A stretch of DNA of 12,806 nt, taken from Oscillospiraceae bacterium. Lineage in GTDB: Bacteria; Bacillota; Clostridia; Oscillospirales; Oscillospiraceae. The position numbers and the translations under genes are program-made. The DNA lies in NCBI GenBank assembly GCA_017646545.1, contig JAGCMI010000107.1, positions 1 to 12,806 of the forward strand, written 5' to 3'. Below the pieces are notes generated by a model. That model made no database searches. It worked only from the letters and a program-made list of their open reading frames with translations, and was not told where the DNA came from. Every line of letters starts with the position of its first letter. Positions within the stretch are counted from its first letter, which is position 1. Below, in pieces: positions 1 through 6,173 of the stretch.

Positions 1-699
1 CACCTTCCGGTTTTCTCCGGGCAGCGCCAACTGGCACATCTTCTCCGCCAGCGCATCAATGGATGCCTTGCGGCCTCTGACCTTGCCGGTATTGATCAGG
101 CGACCTTCCTCATCCACATGGAGCACCGGTTTGATGCCCAGCATGGTACCCACGATGGCCGATGCCGCGCTGACACGACCGCCCCGCTTGAGGTACATGA
201 GATCATCCACCGTAAACCACTGGCAAATATTTCCCTTCTTCTGCTCCGTCCATTGGGCCAGCGCCTCCAGATCCATACCCTCATCCCGCTTCTGGCAGAC
301 ATACCACACCAGCAAGCCCTGACCCAGAGAAGCGCACTTGGTATCCACCACACGGATCTTCCGCTGGGGATATTCCTCCGCCAGCTCCTGGGCCGCGATC
401 ACGGCAGATTGATAGGTGGTGCTCAGACCCGAAGAAAAGGCCAGCGCCAACACATCTTCGCCCCGCTGCAGCGCCGGCTCCATAACATCACGCCAGCCCG
501 CAGGATTGACCGCTGCGGTGGAGGCCACCTCCCCGGCACGCAGATCTTCGTACAATTGCTTAATATCGTCGCTGACCGAATCGGGCATTTGCTGACCCTT
601 GAAGTTCAAAGTCAGGCTCACCATTTCTATATTTAATTGCTGCCGCATCTGCAGAGGCAGGTCGCAGCCGGAATCTGTAATGATTTGATAGCGGTTCAT
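1..699 (-). CDS. DegV family fatty-acid-binding protein (partial, C-terminus beyond window)
   Basis: DegV proteins bind a single long-chain fatty acid in the cytoplasm; in Firmicutes several act as the binding subunit (FakB) that presents fatty acids to the kinase FakA. Seen here: an N-terminal ITDSGCDLP (residues 7-15), SSGLSTTYQSA (89-99), VDTKCASLGQGLL (118-130), DDLMYLKRGGRVS (165-177) and GIKPVL (188-193) followed by KVRGRK, all in the order usual for the family. 233 codons are present; family members are normally about 280-290 residues, so roughly 50 C-terminal residues lie left of position 1. The ATG at 697-699 is set by an AGGAGG site ending 6 bases upstream. Genomes of this group carry several paralogues, so which fatty acid is bound and whether it serves FakA cannot be told. 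The gene runs divergently from nrdR. The family call is firm; the role is inferred from the family. Confidence 0.93.
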   Translation of the reverse strand, partial: MNRYQIITDSGCDLPLQMRQQLNIEMVSLTLNFKGQQMPDSVSDDIKQLYEDLRAGEVASTAAVNPAGWRDVMEPALQRGEDVLALAFSSGLSTTYQSAVIAAQELAEEYPQRKIRVVDTKCASLGQGLLVWYVCQKRDEGMDLEALAQWTEQKKGNICQWFTVDDLMYLKRGGRVSAASAIVGTMLGIKPVLHVDEEGRLINTGKVRGRKASIDALAEKMCQLALPGENRKV

Positions 700-735
700 C
701 GTTTCCTCCTGTTTTGTTATAGAATTACCGCAGTC

Positions 736-764
736 ATCATACCCCATTTGCCGCAAAAAGTCAT
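736..764 (-). promoter_or_regulatory. Probable sigma-A promoter of the degV gene
   Basis: On the minus strand ATGACT (rc of 759-764) and TATGAT (rc of 736-741) are separated by 17 bases. The -10 matches consensus at 5 of 6 and the -35 at 4 of 6. The expected start is near position 729, leaving a leader of about 30 bases before the ATG at 699. Read by eye. Confidence 0.55.
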
Positions 765-793
765 CCTTCTATTGGTGTTGAGCCGCCTCCCAA

Positions 794-823
794 CAGTAGA
801 AAAGTCACTCTACTGCCAGTAGA
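794..823. repeat. Three-unit CAGTAGA palindrome cluster between degV and nrdR
   Basis: CAGTAGA occurs at 794-800 and 817-823 and its reverse complement TCTACTG at 809-815. The second and third units form a perfect palindrome with 7-base arms around one central base (809-823); the first and second form a 7-bp stem around an 8-base spacer. The site lies 30 bp upstream of the degV -35 and about 75 bp upstream of the nrdR -35, so it looks like a dimer-protein operator rather than a terminator: there is no T-run. A separate 5-bp inverted repeat CTGCA-CT-TGCAG follows at 838-849. The binding protein is unknown. Confidence 0.5.
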
Positions 824-897
824 ACTCCTTGTATATACTGCACTTGCAGCCCCTCGCCCCATGCGATTGCATTTTCGCGACCTACTGCAAAAAAGGC

Positions 898-926
898 TGG
901 ACAGCAGAAAAAATGTTTGATATAAT
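898..926 (+). promoter_or_regulatory. Sigma-A promoter of nrdR
   Basis: TGGACA (898-903) and a perfect TATAAT (921-926) are separated by 17 bases. Transcription should begin near 933, giving a leader of about 20 bases that holds the ribosome site AGGAGGG (939-945). I see no good match to a full NrdR box in the promoter itself, so autoregulation is not supported. Confidence 0.8.
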
Positions 927-953
927 GGTAAAAAATTACAGGAGGGTCTTGCA

Positions 954-1409
954 ATGAAATGTCCATTTTGCGGTGATTACGAGAGCAAGGTCGTGGATTC
1001 TCGTCGGAGCGAAGATTTCCAGAGCATCCGTCGTCGTCGGGAGTGTCTGCACTGCCAGCGTCGATTTACCACCTATGAAATGGTGGAAAGCCTGCCCATC
1101 ATCGTCATCAAGCGGGACGGCTCCCGTCAGAATTTTGACCGCAATAAGATCCTCAATTCCATGATCCGCGCTTTCGACAAGCGAAAGGTGGACATTGCTG
1201 ATCTGGATCGGCTCACCACCGAAATCGAGCAGGCCATCCAGAACTCTCTGGAGAGAGAAATCACCACCGACCGTCTGGGCGAAATGGTAATGGAACGCAT
1301 CAAACCCATGGACGAGGTGGCATACATCCGCTTCGCATCCGTGTACCGCCGTTTCCAGGATGTCAGCAGCTTCGTCCGTGAAGTCAGCCGTTTCCTGGAG
1401 GAACAGTAA
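954..1409 (+). CDS. nrdR: Transcriptional repressor NrdR
   Basis: NrdR is the ATP/dATP-sensing repressor of ribonucleotide reductase genes; it binds NrdR boxes upstream of nrd operons. The 151-residue product has the family's usual length and layout: a zinc ribbon with C3-PF-C6 and C31-LH-C34, the basic stretch SIRRRRE between them that contacts DNA, then an ATP-cone domain (about 49-139) opening with PIIVIKRDGSRQNFD and closing with YIRFASVYRRFQDV. The ATG at 954 follows AGGAGGG by 8 bases. The gene has its own promoter and terminator, so it is probably monocistronic. No nrd gene is in the window, so its targets lie elsewhere. It runs divergently from degV and converges on xpt. Confidence 0.98.
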   Translation: MKCPFCGDYESKVVDSRRSEDFQSIRRRRECLHCQRRFTTYEMVESLPIIVIKRDGSRQNFDRNKILNSMIRAFDKRKVDIADLDRLTTEIEQAIQNSLEREITTDRLGEMVMERIKPMDEVAYIRFASVYRRFQDVSSFVREVSRFLEEQ

Positions 1410-1413
1410 CATA

Positions 1414-1445
1414 AAAAGGACACCGAACGGTGTCCTTTTCTTTTA
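1414..1445. terminator. Bidirectional terminator between nrdR and xpt
   Basis: A near-perfect inverted repeat spans 1414-1439: arm AAAAGGACACC pairs with GGTGTCCTTTT around a GAAC loop. On the plus strand it runs into TTTTCTTTTATT, and on the minus strand into TTTTTATG, so it can stop both nrdR and xpt. The plus-strand T-run reaches the xpt stop codon (1443-1445). Confidence 0.9.
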
Positions 1446-2030
1446 TTCTTCTGTTTCCCGGAAAGTAATCACACCGGTTTCCGCATCCATGCTGTCAATG
1501 ATGGCAAGACTCTCCAGATGGTAACCCAAATTCCGCATCCGGTGACCACCCTCCTGGAAGCCCTTTTCGATCACGATGCCAAGACCAGCCACCGTTGCCT
1601 CTGCCGACTCCACAATGGAAATCAGACCCTGCAGCGCACAGCCATTGGCCAGAAAATCGTCCACGATCAGCACACGATCCTCAGAACTTAAATACTTCTT
1701 GGACACGATGACCCGATTATTTTCCTTTTTGGTGTAGGATTCTACTTCTGCGATGTACAATTCCCCGTCCATATTGACGGAATTGGTCTTTTTCGCATAC
1801 ACCATGGGCACGCCAAAGGCTCTTGCCACCGGATAGGCCACTGCAATACCGGATGCCTCAATGGTCAGCACCTTGGTAATGGGCTGATGCTGAAAACGGC
1901 GGTAAAACTCCTGACCGATCTGCTCCATCAATTCCACATCCATCTGGTGGTTCAAAAAGCTGTCCACCTTCAAAATATGGCCCGGTTTTACAATGCCATC
2001 CTTCTGAATTCTCTCTTTCAAAGCTTGCAT
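1443..2030 (-). CDS. xpt: Xanthine phosphoribosyltransferase
   Basis: Xpt converts xanthine and PRPP to XMP and pyrophosphate in the cytoplasm, salvaging purine bases. The 195-residue product is the family length (the Bacillus subtilis enzyme has 194) and shares its hallmarks: LKVDSFLNHQ (20-29) in the base-binding region, TIEASGIA (56-63), the PRPP-binding loop VLIVDDFLANG (120-130) and GIVIEKGFQEGG (151-162). The ATG at 2028-2030 is 7 bases downstream of GAGGGGG. A promoter just upstream gives a leader of only about 20 bases, so there is no room for the guanine riboswitch often found before xpt. In many Firmicutes a purine permease follows xpt; here the gene stands alone. Confidence 0.96.
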   Translation of the reverse strand: MQALKERIQKDGIVKPGHILKVDSFLNHQMDVELMEQIGQEFYRRFQHQPITKVLTIEASGIAVAYPVARAFGVPMVYAKKTNSVNMDGELYIAEVESYTKKENNRVIVSKKYLSSEDRVLIVDDFLANGCALQGLISIVESAEATVAGLGIVIEKGFQEGGHRMRNLGYHLESLAIIDSMDAETGVITFRETEE

Positions 2031-2056
2031 AACACGACCCCCTCTTTCTTTTTTTC

Positions 2057-2085
2057 ATTATAGCACAGCCTTTGGAAAATGTCAG
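2057..2085 (-). promoter_or_regulatory. Sigma-A promoter of xpt
   Basis: On the minus strand CTGACA (rc of 2080-2085, 5 of 6 to consensus) and a perfect TATAAT (rc of 2057-2062) lie 17 bases apart. The start would be near 2050, directly before a purine-rich tract carrying the ribosome site. The divergent promoter of the 81-residue membrane protein begins 35 bp to the right. Confidence 0.85.
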
Positions 2086-2120
2086 CATTTTTCTCTCTTT
2101 AAACTCAAAATATTTGGTAG

Positions 2121-2149
2121 TTGATTTTTCTGGAAAACAGCTATATAAT
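2121..2149 (+). promoter_or_regulatory. Strong sigma-A promoter of the 81-residue membrane protein gene
   Basis: TTGATT (2121-2126) and a perfect TATAAT (2144-2149) are separated by 17 bases; the upstream tract is AT-rich, like an UP element. The start is expected near 2156, about 30 bases before the ATG. Confidence 0.8.
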
Positions 2150-2185
2150 GGTAATATCCTAATCAAAAAGAAAGGGGTAAACAAC

Positions 2186-2431
2186 ATGAACAAGCCCATT
2201 ACCAAGATGTATGACGAGCTGCCCAAGATCGTGAAGATCCTGGTTCAGATCTTCCTGGGTTACATCGTCGGCGGCATCTACCGTATCATCCGCTTCACCG
2301 AAACCAAGAACATCGTCACTCTGGTCGTTGGTCTGGTTGGTCTGGTGACCGGCTTCGGCAACTTCATCGTCTGGCTGATCGACCTGATTAGCGTCATCAC
2401 CAAGGACAAGATCACCTTCCTGGCTGACTAA
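2186..2431 (+). CDS. Small two-helix membrane protein, function unknown
   Basis: I do not recognise this 81-residue protein. It starts with a short polar segment ending in DELPK (10-14), then a hydrophobic helix at about 15-35 (rich in I, V, L and G), a polar turn RFTETKN (36-42), a second glycine-containing helix at about 43-66, and a short tail with TKDK (72-75). Both ends are charged and there is no signal peptide or cysteine, so it probably sits in the membrane as a hairpin. AAAGGGG at 2171-2177 is 8 bases before the ATG at 2186; the longer upstream frame from 2072 lacks such a site and would begin upstream of the promoter. It has its own promoter and terminator and favours codons such as CTG, ATC, GGT and AAG, like ppdK in this window, which suggests high expression. 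It is not Pmp3/YqaE, although the glycine-rich helix pattern is faintly similar. Confidence 0.85.
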   Translation: MNKPITKMYDELPKIVKILVQIFLGYIVGGIYRIIRFTETKNIVTLVVGLVGLVTGFGNFIVWLIDLISVITKDKITFLAD

Positions 2432-2440
2432 TTTCAAAAG

Positions 2441-2473
2441 AAAAATCCGACAGCGAAAGCTGTCGGATTTTTT
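2441..2473. terminator. Bidirectional terminator between the small membrane protein gene and cdd
   Basis: Arms AAAAATCCGACAGC (2441-2454) and GCTGTCGGATTTTT (2459-2472) pair perfectly around a GAAA tetraloop. The plus strand continues in T residues; the minus strand ends in TTTTTCTTTT. It closes both the 81-residue gene and the long minus-strand nucleoside operon, whose last gene stops only 3 bases away. Confidence 0.93.
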
Positions 2474-2475
2474 GT

Positions 2476-2886
2476 TCAAATACCCATATGCTCCGATGCG
2501 CTGAAACTAAAGGGCAGCAGCTCAGCCAAAGTCACGGCCTCATAGCCATGGGGATTCATCATGTAGATCACAAAATCATCTTTGCAGAACTCCCGCATCA
2601 CCTGCCGGCATACACCGCAAGGGGGGAAACTGCCAGTGATCACGCCATCCTTGCCGCCGCAGACGGCGATGGCTTCAAATTCCCGCTTGCCATCATAAAC
2701 CGCCTTGAAGAAAGCGGTACGCTCACCGCAATTGGTGGGGCCGTAGGCCGCATTTTCAATATTGCAACCCTGATACACGGTGCCGTCCTTGCACAGCAGC
2801 GCTGCGCCTACCTTAAAACCGGAGTAAGGCGCATAGGCATGCTGCATGGCTTCTTTCGCCAGCTCACACAGTTTTTCAGCGGTCAT
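2476..2886 (-). CDS. cdd: Cytidine deaminase
   Basis: Cdd hydrolyses cytidine and deoxycytidine to uridine and deoxyuridine plus ammonia. The 136-residue product is the short, tetrameric Bacillus-type enzyme. Visible motifs: YSGFKVGAAL (21-30), substrate-binding GCNIENAAYG (40-49), the zinc/catalytic NCGERTA (52-58) with C53 as ligand and E55 as proton shuttle, and PPCGVCRQ (87-94) with zinc ligands C89 and C92. All three cysteine ligands typical of the tetrameric class are present. The ATG overlaps the deoB stop as ATGA (2883-2886), and the ribosome site GGAGG lies inside the end of deoB, so translation is probably coupled. It is the last gene of the salvage operon, followed at once by a terminator. 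Confidence 0.97.
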   Translation of the reverse strand: MTAEKLCELAKEAMQHAYAPYSGFKVGAALLCKDGTVYQGCNIENAAYGPTNCGERTAFFKAVYDGKREFEAIAVCGGKDGVITGSFPPCGVCRQVMREFCKDDFVIYMMNPHGYEAVTLAELLPFSFSASEHMGI

Positions 2887-4049
2887 AGCAGAACCTCCTT
2901 TGCAAAGCTCTTGCCGGGGGTATCAAAGCTGACCTGCAGCATTTCTGCCACAGTGGCAGCAATGTCCGCAAAACTCTGACGGGTGCCCAGGTTCACATTC
3001 TTCACCTGCTTACCCAGAATCAGCAGCGGTACATACTCACGGGTATGGTCGGTGGTGGCGGTGTAGGCAGGGTCACAGCCATGGTCGGCGGTGATCATCA
3101 CAACATCTTCCTCACCCAAGGCAGGCAGGAAGTCACCCAGCCAGGCATCGAACTGTGTCAGCGCCTTGGCATAGCCGTCAATATCACGGCGGTGGCCAAA
3201 CTGCATATCAAAGTCCACCAGATTCACAAAGCACAGACCCTCAAAATCCTGCTTCGCAAAGTTTACGGTATGCTCCATGCCATTGGCATTGGAAGTATTA
3301 TACACATGCTCCGTGGTGCCGATGCCGGCAAAAATATCATAAATCTTGCCCACACCGATGGATGCCAGTCCCTTTGCCTTCACGGCATCCAGCAATGTTG
3401 CCTTGGGAGGCTCCAAAGAGAAGTCATGGCGGTTGGAGGTGCGCTTGAAAGCGCCCGCCTTGTCCCCCACAAAGGGACGGGCGATGACACGACCCACACC
3501 ATGCTTGCCCACCAGCAATTTTCTTGCGATGCGGCAGTATTCGTAAAGCTGCTCGGGCGGCACGATTTCCTCATGGGCTGCGATCTGGAACACAGAGTCA
3601 GCAGAAGTGTAGACGATCAGATCGCCGGTCTTCATGTGCTCCTCCCCAAAGGCATCCAGCACCGCAGTACCGCTCCAAGGCGCATTTGCCAGTACGCCTC
3701 GACCGGTGGCAGCCTTAAAGGGCTCCAGAATTTCATCCGGGAAACCCTCCGGATAGGTGGGCAGCGGATCCGCAGAGACCAGACCGGCAATTTCCCAGTG
3801 ACCAATGGTGGTGTCCTTGCCCATGGATGCCTCGGTCAAGCGGGCAACTGCGCCCTTCTGCGCTACTTTGGGCAGGCAGGAAACCCCATCGATGTTGCCA
3901 AGACCGGCGGCGATCATATTGGGGATATTCAAATATTGGGAAGTGGCGCAGGCCGCCAAAGTATTGACGCCCACATCACCAAAGGACGCGCTGTCCGGCA
4001 TCGCACCGATGCCGAAAGAGTCCAAAACAATCAAAAAGATTCGTTTCAT
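2883..4049 (-). CDS. deoB: Phosphopentomutase
   Basis: DeoB interconverts ribose 1-phosphate or deoxyribose 1-phosphate with the 5-phosphates, linking nucleoside phosphorolysis (DeoD) to the aldolase DeoC and to the pentose phosphate pathway. The 388-residue product is full length. Residues matching the Mn-dependent alkaline-phosphatase-fold active site are all visible: D10 in VLDSFGIG, T80 in GKDTTIGHWE (the phosphorylated threonine), D281 and H286 in DFDMQFGHRRD, D322 and H323 in TADHGCDP, and H335 in TTDHTRE. The ATG at 4047-4049 follows TGAGGTGA by 6 bases. It overlaps cdd by 4 bases. The 174-bp gap before it is the largest in the operon and holds two possible tiny ORFs, but no convincing promoter. 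Confidence 0.98.
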   Translation of the reverse strand: MKRIFLIVLDSFGIGAMPDSASFGDVGVNTLAACATSQYLNIPNMIAAGLGNIDGVSCLPKVAQKGAVARLTEASMGKDTTIGHWEIAGLVSADPLPTYPEGFPDEILEPFKAATGRGVLANAPWSGTAVLDAFGEEHMKTGDLIVYTSADSVFQIAAHEEIVPPEQLYEYCRIARKLLVGKHGVGRVIARPFVGDKAGAFKRTSNRHDFSLEPPKATLLDAVKAKGLASIGVGKIYDIFAGIGTTEHVYNTSNANGMEHTVNFAKQDFEGLCFVNLVDFDMQFGHRRDIDGYAKALTQFDAWLGDFLPALGEEDVVMITADHGCDPAYTATTDHTREYVPLLILGKQVKNVNLGTRQSFADIAATVAEMLQVSFDTPGKSFAKEVLL

Positions 4050-4090
4050 TGATTCACCTCATAAATGAGAATGTTGGAGCGATGCCCAAT

Positions 4091-4162
4091 TCATCCCCGT
4101 GGGGACAGATAATGTTTTTGGATAAATGTCTTCGCCCAGTGTTTATACTTGAAATAACGCAT
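4091..4162 (-). CDS. Possible 23-residue basic micro-ORF upstream of deoB
   Basis: The frame begins MRYFKYKHWAKTF and ends in a TGA at 4091-4093. It is rich in lysine, arginine, histidine and aromatic residues. A GAGGA site lies 5 bases before the ATG. It overlaps by 20 bases another 23-residue frame (4143-4214) in a different phase, so the two could be the halves of one frameshifted small protein, two coupled leader peptides, or chance. Nothing recognised; given only as a candidate. Confidence 0.25.
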   Translation of the reverse strand: MRYFKYKHWAKTFIQKHYLSPRG

Positions 4163-4214
4163 ACAGTTCCTCGCGATGACACAATTCTTCCAATTCTGCA
4201 GGTGGGCATTTCAT
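4143..4214 (-). CDS. Possible 23-residue acidic micro-ORF between the membrane protein gene and deoB
   Basis: The frame begins MKCPPAELEELCHREELY and ends at TAA (4143-4145). AGGA lies 7 bases before the ATG, and the ATG itself is 9 bases beyond the stop of the 364-residue membrane protein gene, spacing that suits translational coupling. It is glutamate-rich with two cysteines. Short length makes chance likely; no family recognised. Confidence 0.22.
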   Translation of the reverse strand: MKCPPAELEELCHREELYALFQV

Positions 4215-4223
4215 CAGCTGTTC

Positions 4224-5318
4224 CTATGATTTCTCATTACGATCCGTCCTGTTGGCAGAAATGTCCACCCAATGGGCATTGGGATAATACCTTTGCAGTT
4301 GTTTGCGAATGAATTCCGTGTCCTGTAGCGGACACACCCGGAGGTCCTTGATCGTCCAGCGGCGGTACCATTCCAAACCGCAGGCGGATGCCTTCATCTC
4401 TTGATCCAGCGGTAGCAGCGCCATTTCTGCCCCGAAAAGCTTCTTTGGCGCCATTTCGACCAATTCTTCTACCGTCAGCGTGCAAGCCAAAAGCGCAGGG
4501 CGATAGCAATAGGAATTGTCGATCCGATGGTAATAATCATCAATAGGAATGATGGTTTTGATCTGGTCCGCCGGCAGGAAGCCCACCTGCTTTTTATAGC
4601 GCGTGACTCGGATCCCATCCGATTGTAGGTGTGCGTGATGCTCATCTCTCCACATATTGGGAATCCGTGTGGGCACATCCAATCCAATACGAACCTTTCC
4701 CACAGATGACATGCCGTAGTAGGGCAAATGGGGATAGAGCGCACAGATGCAGGCCAGCAGCGTAGAATCGGCAGGGATCATGATCAAGCCTTTTGGCCTG
4801 CATACCACCAACAGGCTTTTCTTCTGCTCCCGCAGCAAATACTCTCTGGCAAATGCCACCTGCCAATCCCCTGTCCGTTTCCGCAGGGGAACTTCATCCC
4901 TGGAGAACCAATTTTTCAGGAATTTCCGCTCTTGGAGCCGGGCGAGTTCCTCGATACTGCGAGAACTGAAGCAAATGGCGCCTCCCATCTCCGTGCCCAC
5001 CAAGGCAACAAACTGAAGCTGGGACGCAGCAATACCCCAAACAGGCTTTTGGCCAAAGACAACGCACACGCCGTCCTCCTCGATCCATACCCGTTGAGCG
5101 ACCATCACCGCAACACAGGCAAAGGGCGAAGCCAACATAGCAACTATTCCAAAAATCCAAAGCCAAGCTAAATTGGCATCGGGAAAATATGCAGTGATAA
5201 CGCTCAGAAGCAGCGCCCAAAAAAACATACCGCCGTATCCAATCAAGGCAGCCAGCATCCCACTGACCCAGCCCGATTCCACGGAAGTTTGCAGACGAAG
5301 TTTGTCTGAACCTATCAA
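4224..5318 (-). CDS. Two-helix membrane protein with a duplicated cytoplasmic domain, function unknown
   Basis: I do not recognise this 364-residue protein. Two membrane helices lie at about 17-43 and 50-75. The rest looks like two copies of one soluble domain. Copy A starts IEEDGVCVVFGQKPVW (79-94) and copy B LQSDGIRVTRYKKQVG (231-246). Both then have a strand plus an EEL helix start (AICFSSRSIEEL, 114-125; ALLACTLTVEEL, 275-286). Both close with a helix and an aromatic end (ADSTLLACICALYPHLPYYG, 183-202; QDTEFIRKQLQRYYPNAHWV, 332-351). Two helices followed by strand-rich domains with a DG turn recall bacterial PH-like proteins; that link is inference. No start ATG fits; the TTG at 5316-5318 lies 5 bases after AAGGAGG (5324-5330), so I accept TTG. 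It sits 89 bp after deoD and before deoB on the same strand, so it is probably cotranscribed with the salvage genes. Confidence 0.85.
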   Translation of the reverse strand: MIGSDKLRLQTSVESGWVSGMLAALIGYGGMFFWALLLSVITAYFPDANLAWLWIFGIVAMLASPFACVAVMVAQRVWIEEDGVCVVFGQKPVWGIAASQLQFVALVGTEMGGAICFSSRSIEELARLQERKFLKNWFSRDEVPLRKRTGDWQVAFAREYLLREQKKSLLVVCRPKGLIMIPADSTLLACICALYPHLPYYGMSSVGKVRIGLDVPTRIPNMWRDEHHAHLQSDGIRVTRYKKQVGFLPADQIKTIIPIDDYYHRIDNSYCYRPALLACTLTVEELVEMAPKKLFGAEMALLPLDQEMKASACGLEWYRRWTIKDLRVCPLQDTEFIRKQLQRYYPNAHWVDISANRTDRNEKS

Positions 5319-5407
5319 AATGCCCTCCTTCCGGAAACCCGGTAGTCCTCAATGGCAGAACTCCTCGTTTTTTGTGAACGGGTGTTTTCTAAAGCGCCCC
5401 TACAATA

Positions 5408-6160
5408 TTACTTATTCTCCATCGCGACCGCCACATCCAGCGCCACCTTCATCATCTGGGTAAACGCAGTCTGGCGCTCTTCTGCGGTGGTCTCCACGCC
5501 CTTGATGATGTGGTCACTAATGGTGCAGATGCACAGACCACGCTTGCCGTAACGGGCGGCATTCATATACAGCGCGGCAGCTTCCATCTCCAGCGCCATA
5601 ACGCCCATCTTCTTCTGGTTGTACAGCGTATCCAGACCAGCAGGCACTTCGGCATGGTCACCGTAGAACACATCGGAGGAATTCACATTACCCACATGAT
5701 AGGTCGCACCGTTATTTTCGCAAGCCTTCACTGCCTCGCTCAGCAGGGTGAAATCCGCAATAGGCGCAAAGGTGCCGGGGAAATGGAACTGATGTGCAAA
5801 ATTAGAGTCGGTGCAGGCGCCCTGAGCAATGACGATGTCATACAGATTGATGTGCTCCTGAATGGAGCCGGCAGAACCGACGCGGATGATATTCTCCACA
5901 CCGAAGAAATTGAACAGCTCGTGGCTGTAGATGCCGATGGCGGGCATACCCATGCCGGAAGCCATGACGGACACCTTCACGCCCTTATAGTAGCCGGTGT
6001 AGCCGTGAACGCCACGGACATTGTTCACCAGAACGGGATTTTCCAGGAACTTTTCAGCGATGAACTTGCTGCGCAGAGGATCACCGGGCATCAGAACGGT
6101 CTTGCCGAAGCCGATCTCGTTCTGGACATTGATATGGGGAGTCGTTGCAAAATTAGACAT
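5408..6160 (-). CDS. deoD: Purine-nucleoside phosphorylase, DeoD type
   Basis: DeoD cleaves purine ribo- and deoxyribonucleosides with phosphate, giving the free base and (deoxy)ribose 1-phosphate, the substrate of DeoB. The 250-residue product carries the hexameric-class signature GMGMPAIGIYSHEL (69-82), the phosphate-binding MPGDPLR (24-30), RVGSAGS (93-99), the ribose-site ALEMEAAALY (189-198) and SDH with D216, the general acid, followed by R229 in EERQTAF. The start is placed at the ATG 6158-6160, 8 bases after AAGGAGG; an ATG at 6206-6208 in the same frame would add 16 residues lying inside deoC and is not favoured. The ribosome site overlaps the deoC stop codon (gap of 13 bases), so the two are surely cotranscribed. 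Confidence 0.97.
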   Translation of the reverse strand: MSNFATTPHINVQNEIGFGKTVLMPGDPLRSKFIAEKFLENPVLVNNVRGVHGYTGYYKGVKVSVMASGMGMPAIGIYSHELFNFFGVENIIRVGSAGSIQEHINLYDIVIAQGACTDSNFAHQFHFPGTFAPIADFTLLSEAVKACENNGATYHVGNVNSSDVFYGDHAEVPAGLDTLYNQKKMGVMALEMEAAALYMNAARYGKRGLCICTISDHIIKGVETTAEERQTAFTQMMKVALDVAVAMENK

Positions 6161-6173
6161 AGAAATTTCCTCC

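Noticed and set aside
822..842. Possible NrdR box around TTGTATATACTGCAC
   Set aside because: Only the TATATA core fits; the flanking ACAC and GTGT half-sites do not, and there is no second box at the usual spacing.
936..1412. Open frame on the minus strand opposite nrdR
   Set aside because: nrdR is full length with intact zinc ribbon and ATP-cone; the antisense frame has no motif.
2072..2185. Upstream extension of the 81-residue protein to 119 residues
   Set aside because: The extension would cover the promoter and has no ribosome site; the ATG at 2186 has one at ideal spacing.
2031..2185. Purine riboswitch before xpt
   Set aside because: The promoter leaves a leader of about 20 bases and no three-way-junction aptamer elements are visible.
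3045..4052. Long open frame on the plus strand opposite deoB
   Set aside because: deoB on the minus strand has every catalytic residue; the plus-strand translation has no recognisable motif and no ribosome site, so it is a by-product of codon bias.
4094..4105. Hairpin TCCCCGTGGGGA between the membrane protein gene and deoB as a terminator
   Set aside because: Stem of 5 bp with a 2-base loop and no T-run on the minus strand, so not an intrinsic terminator.
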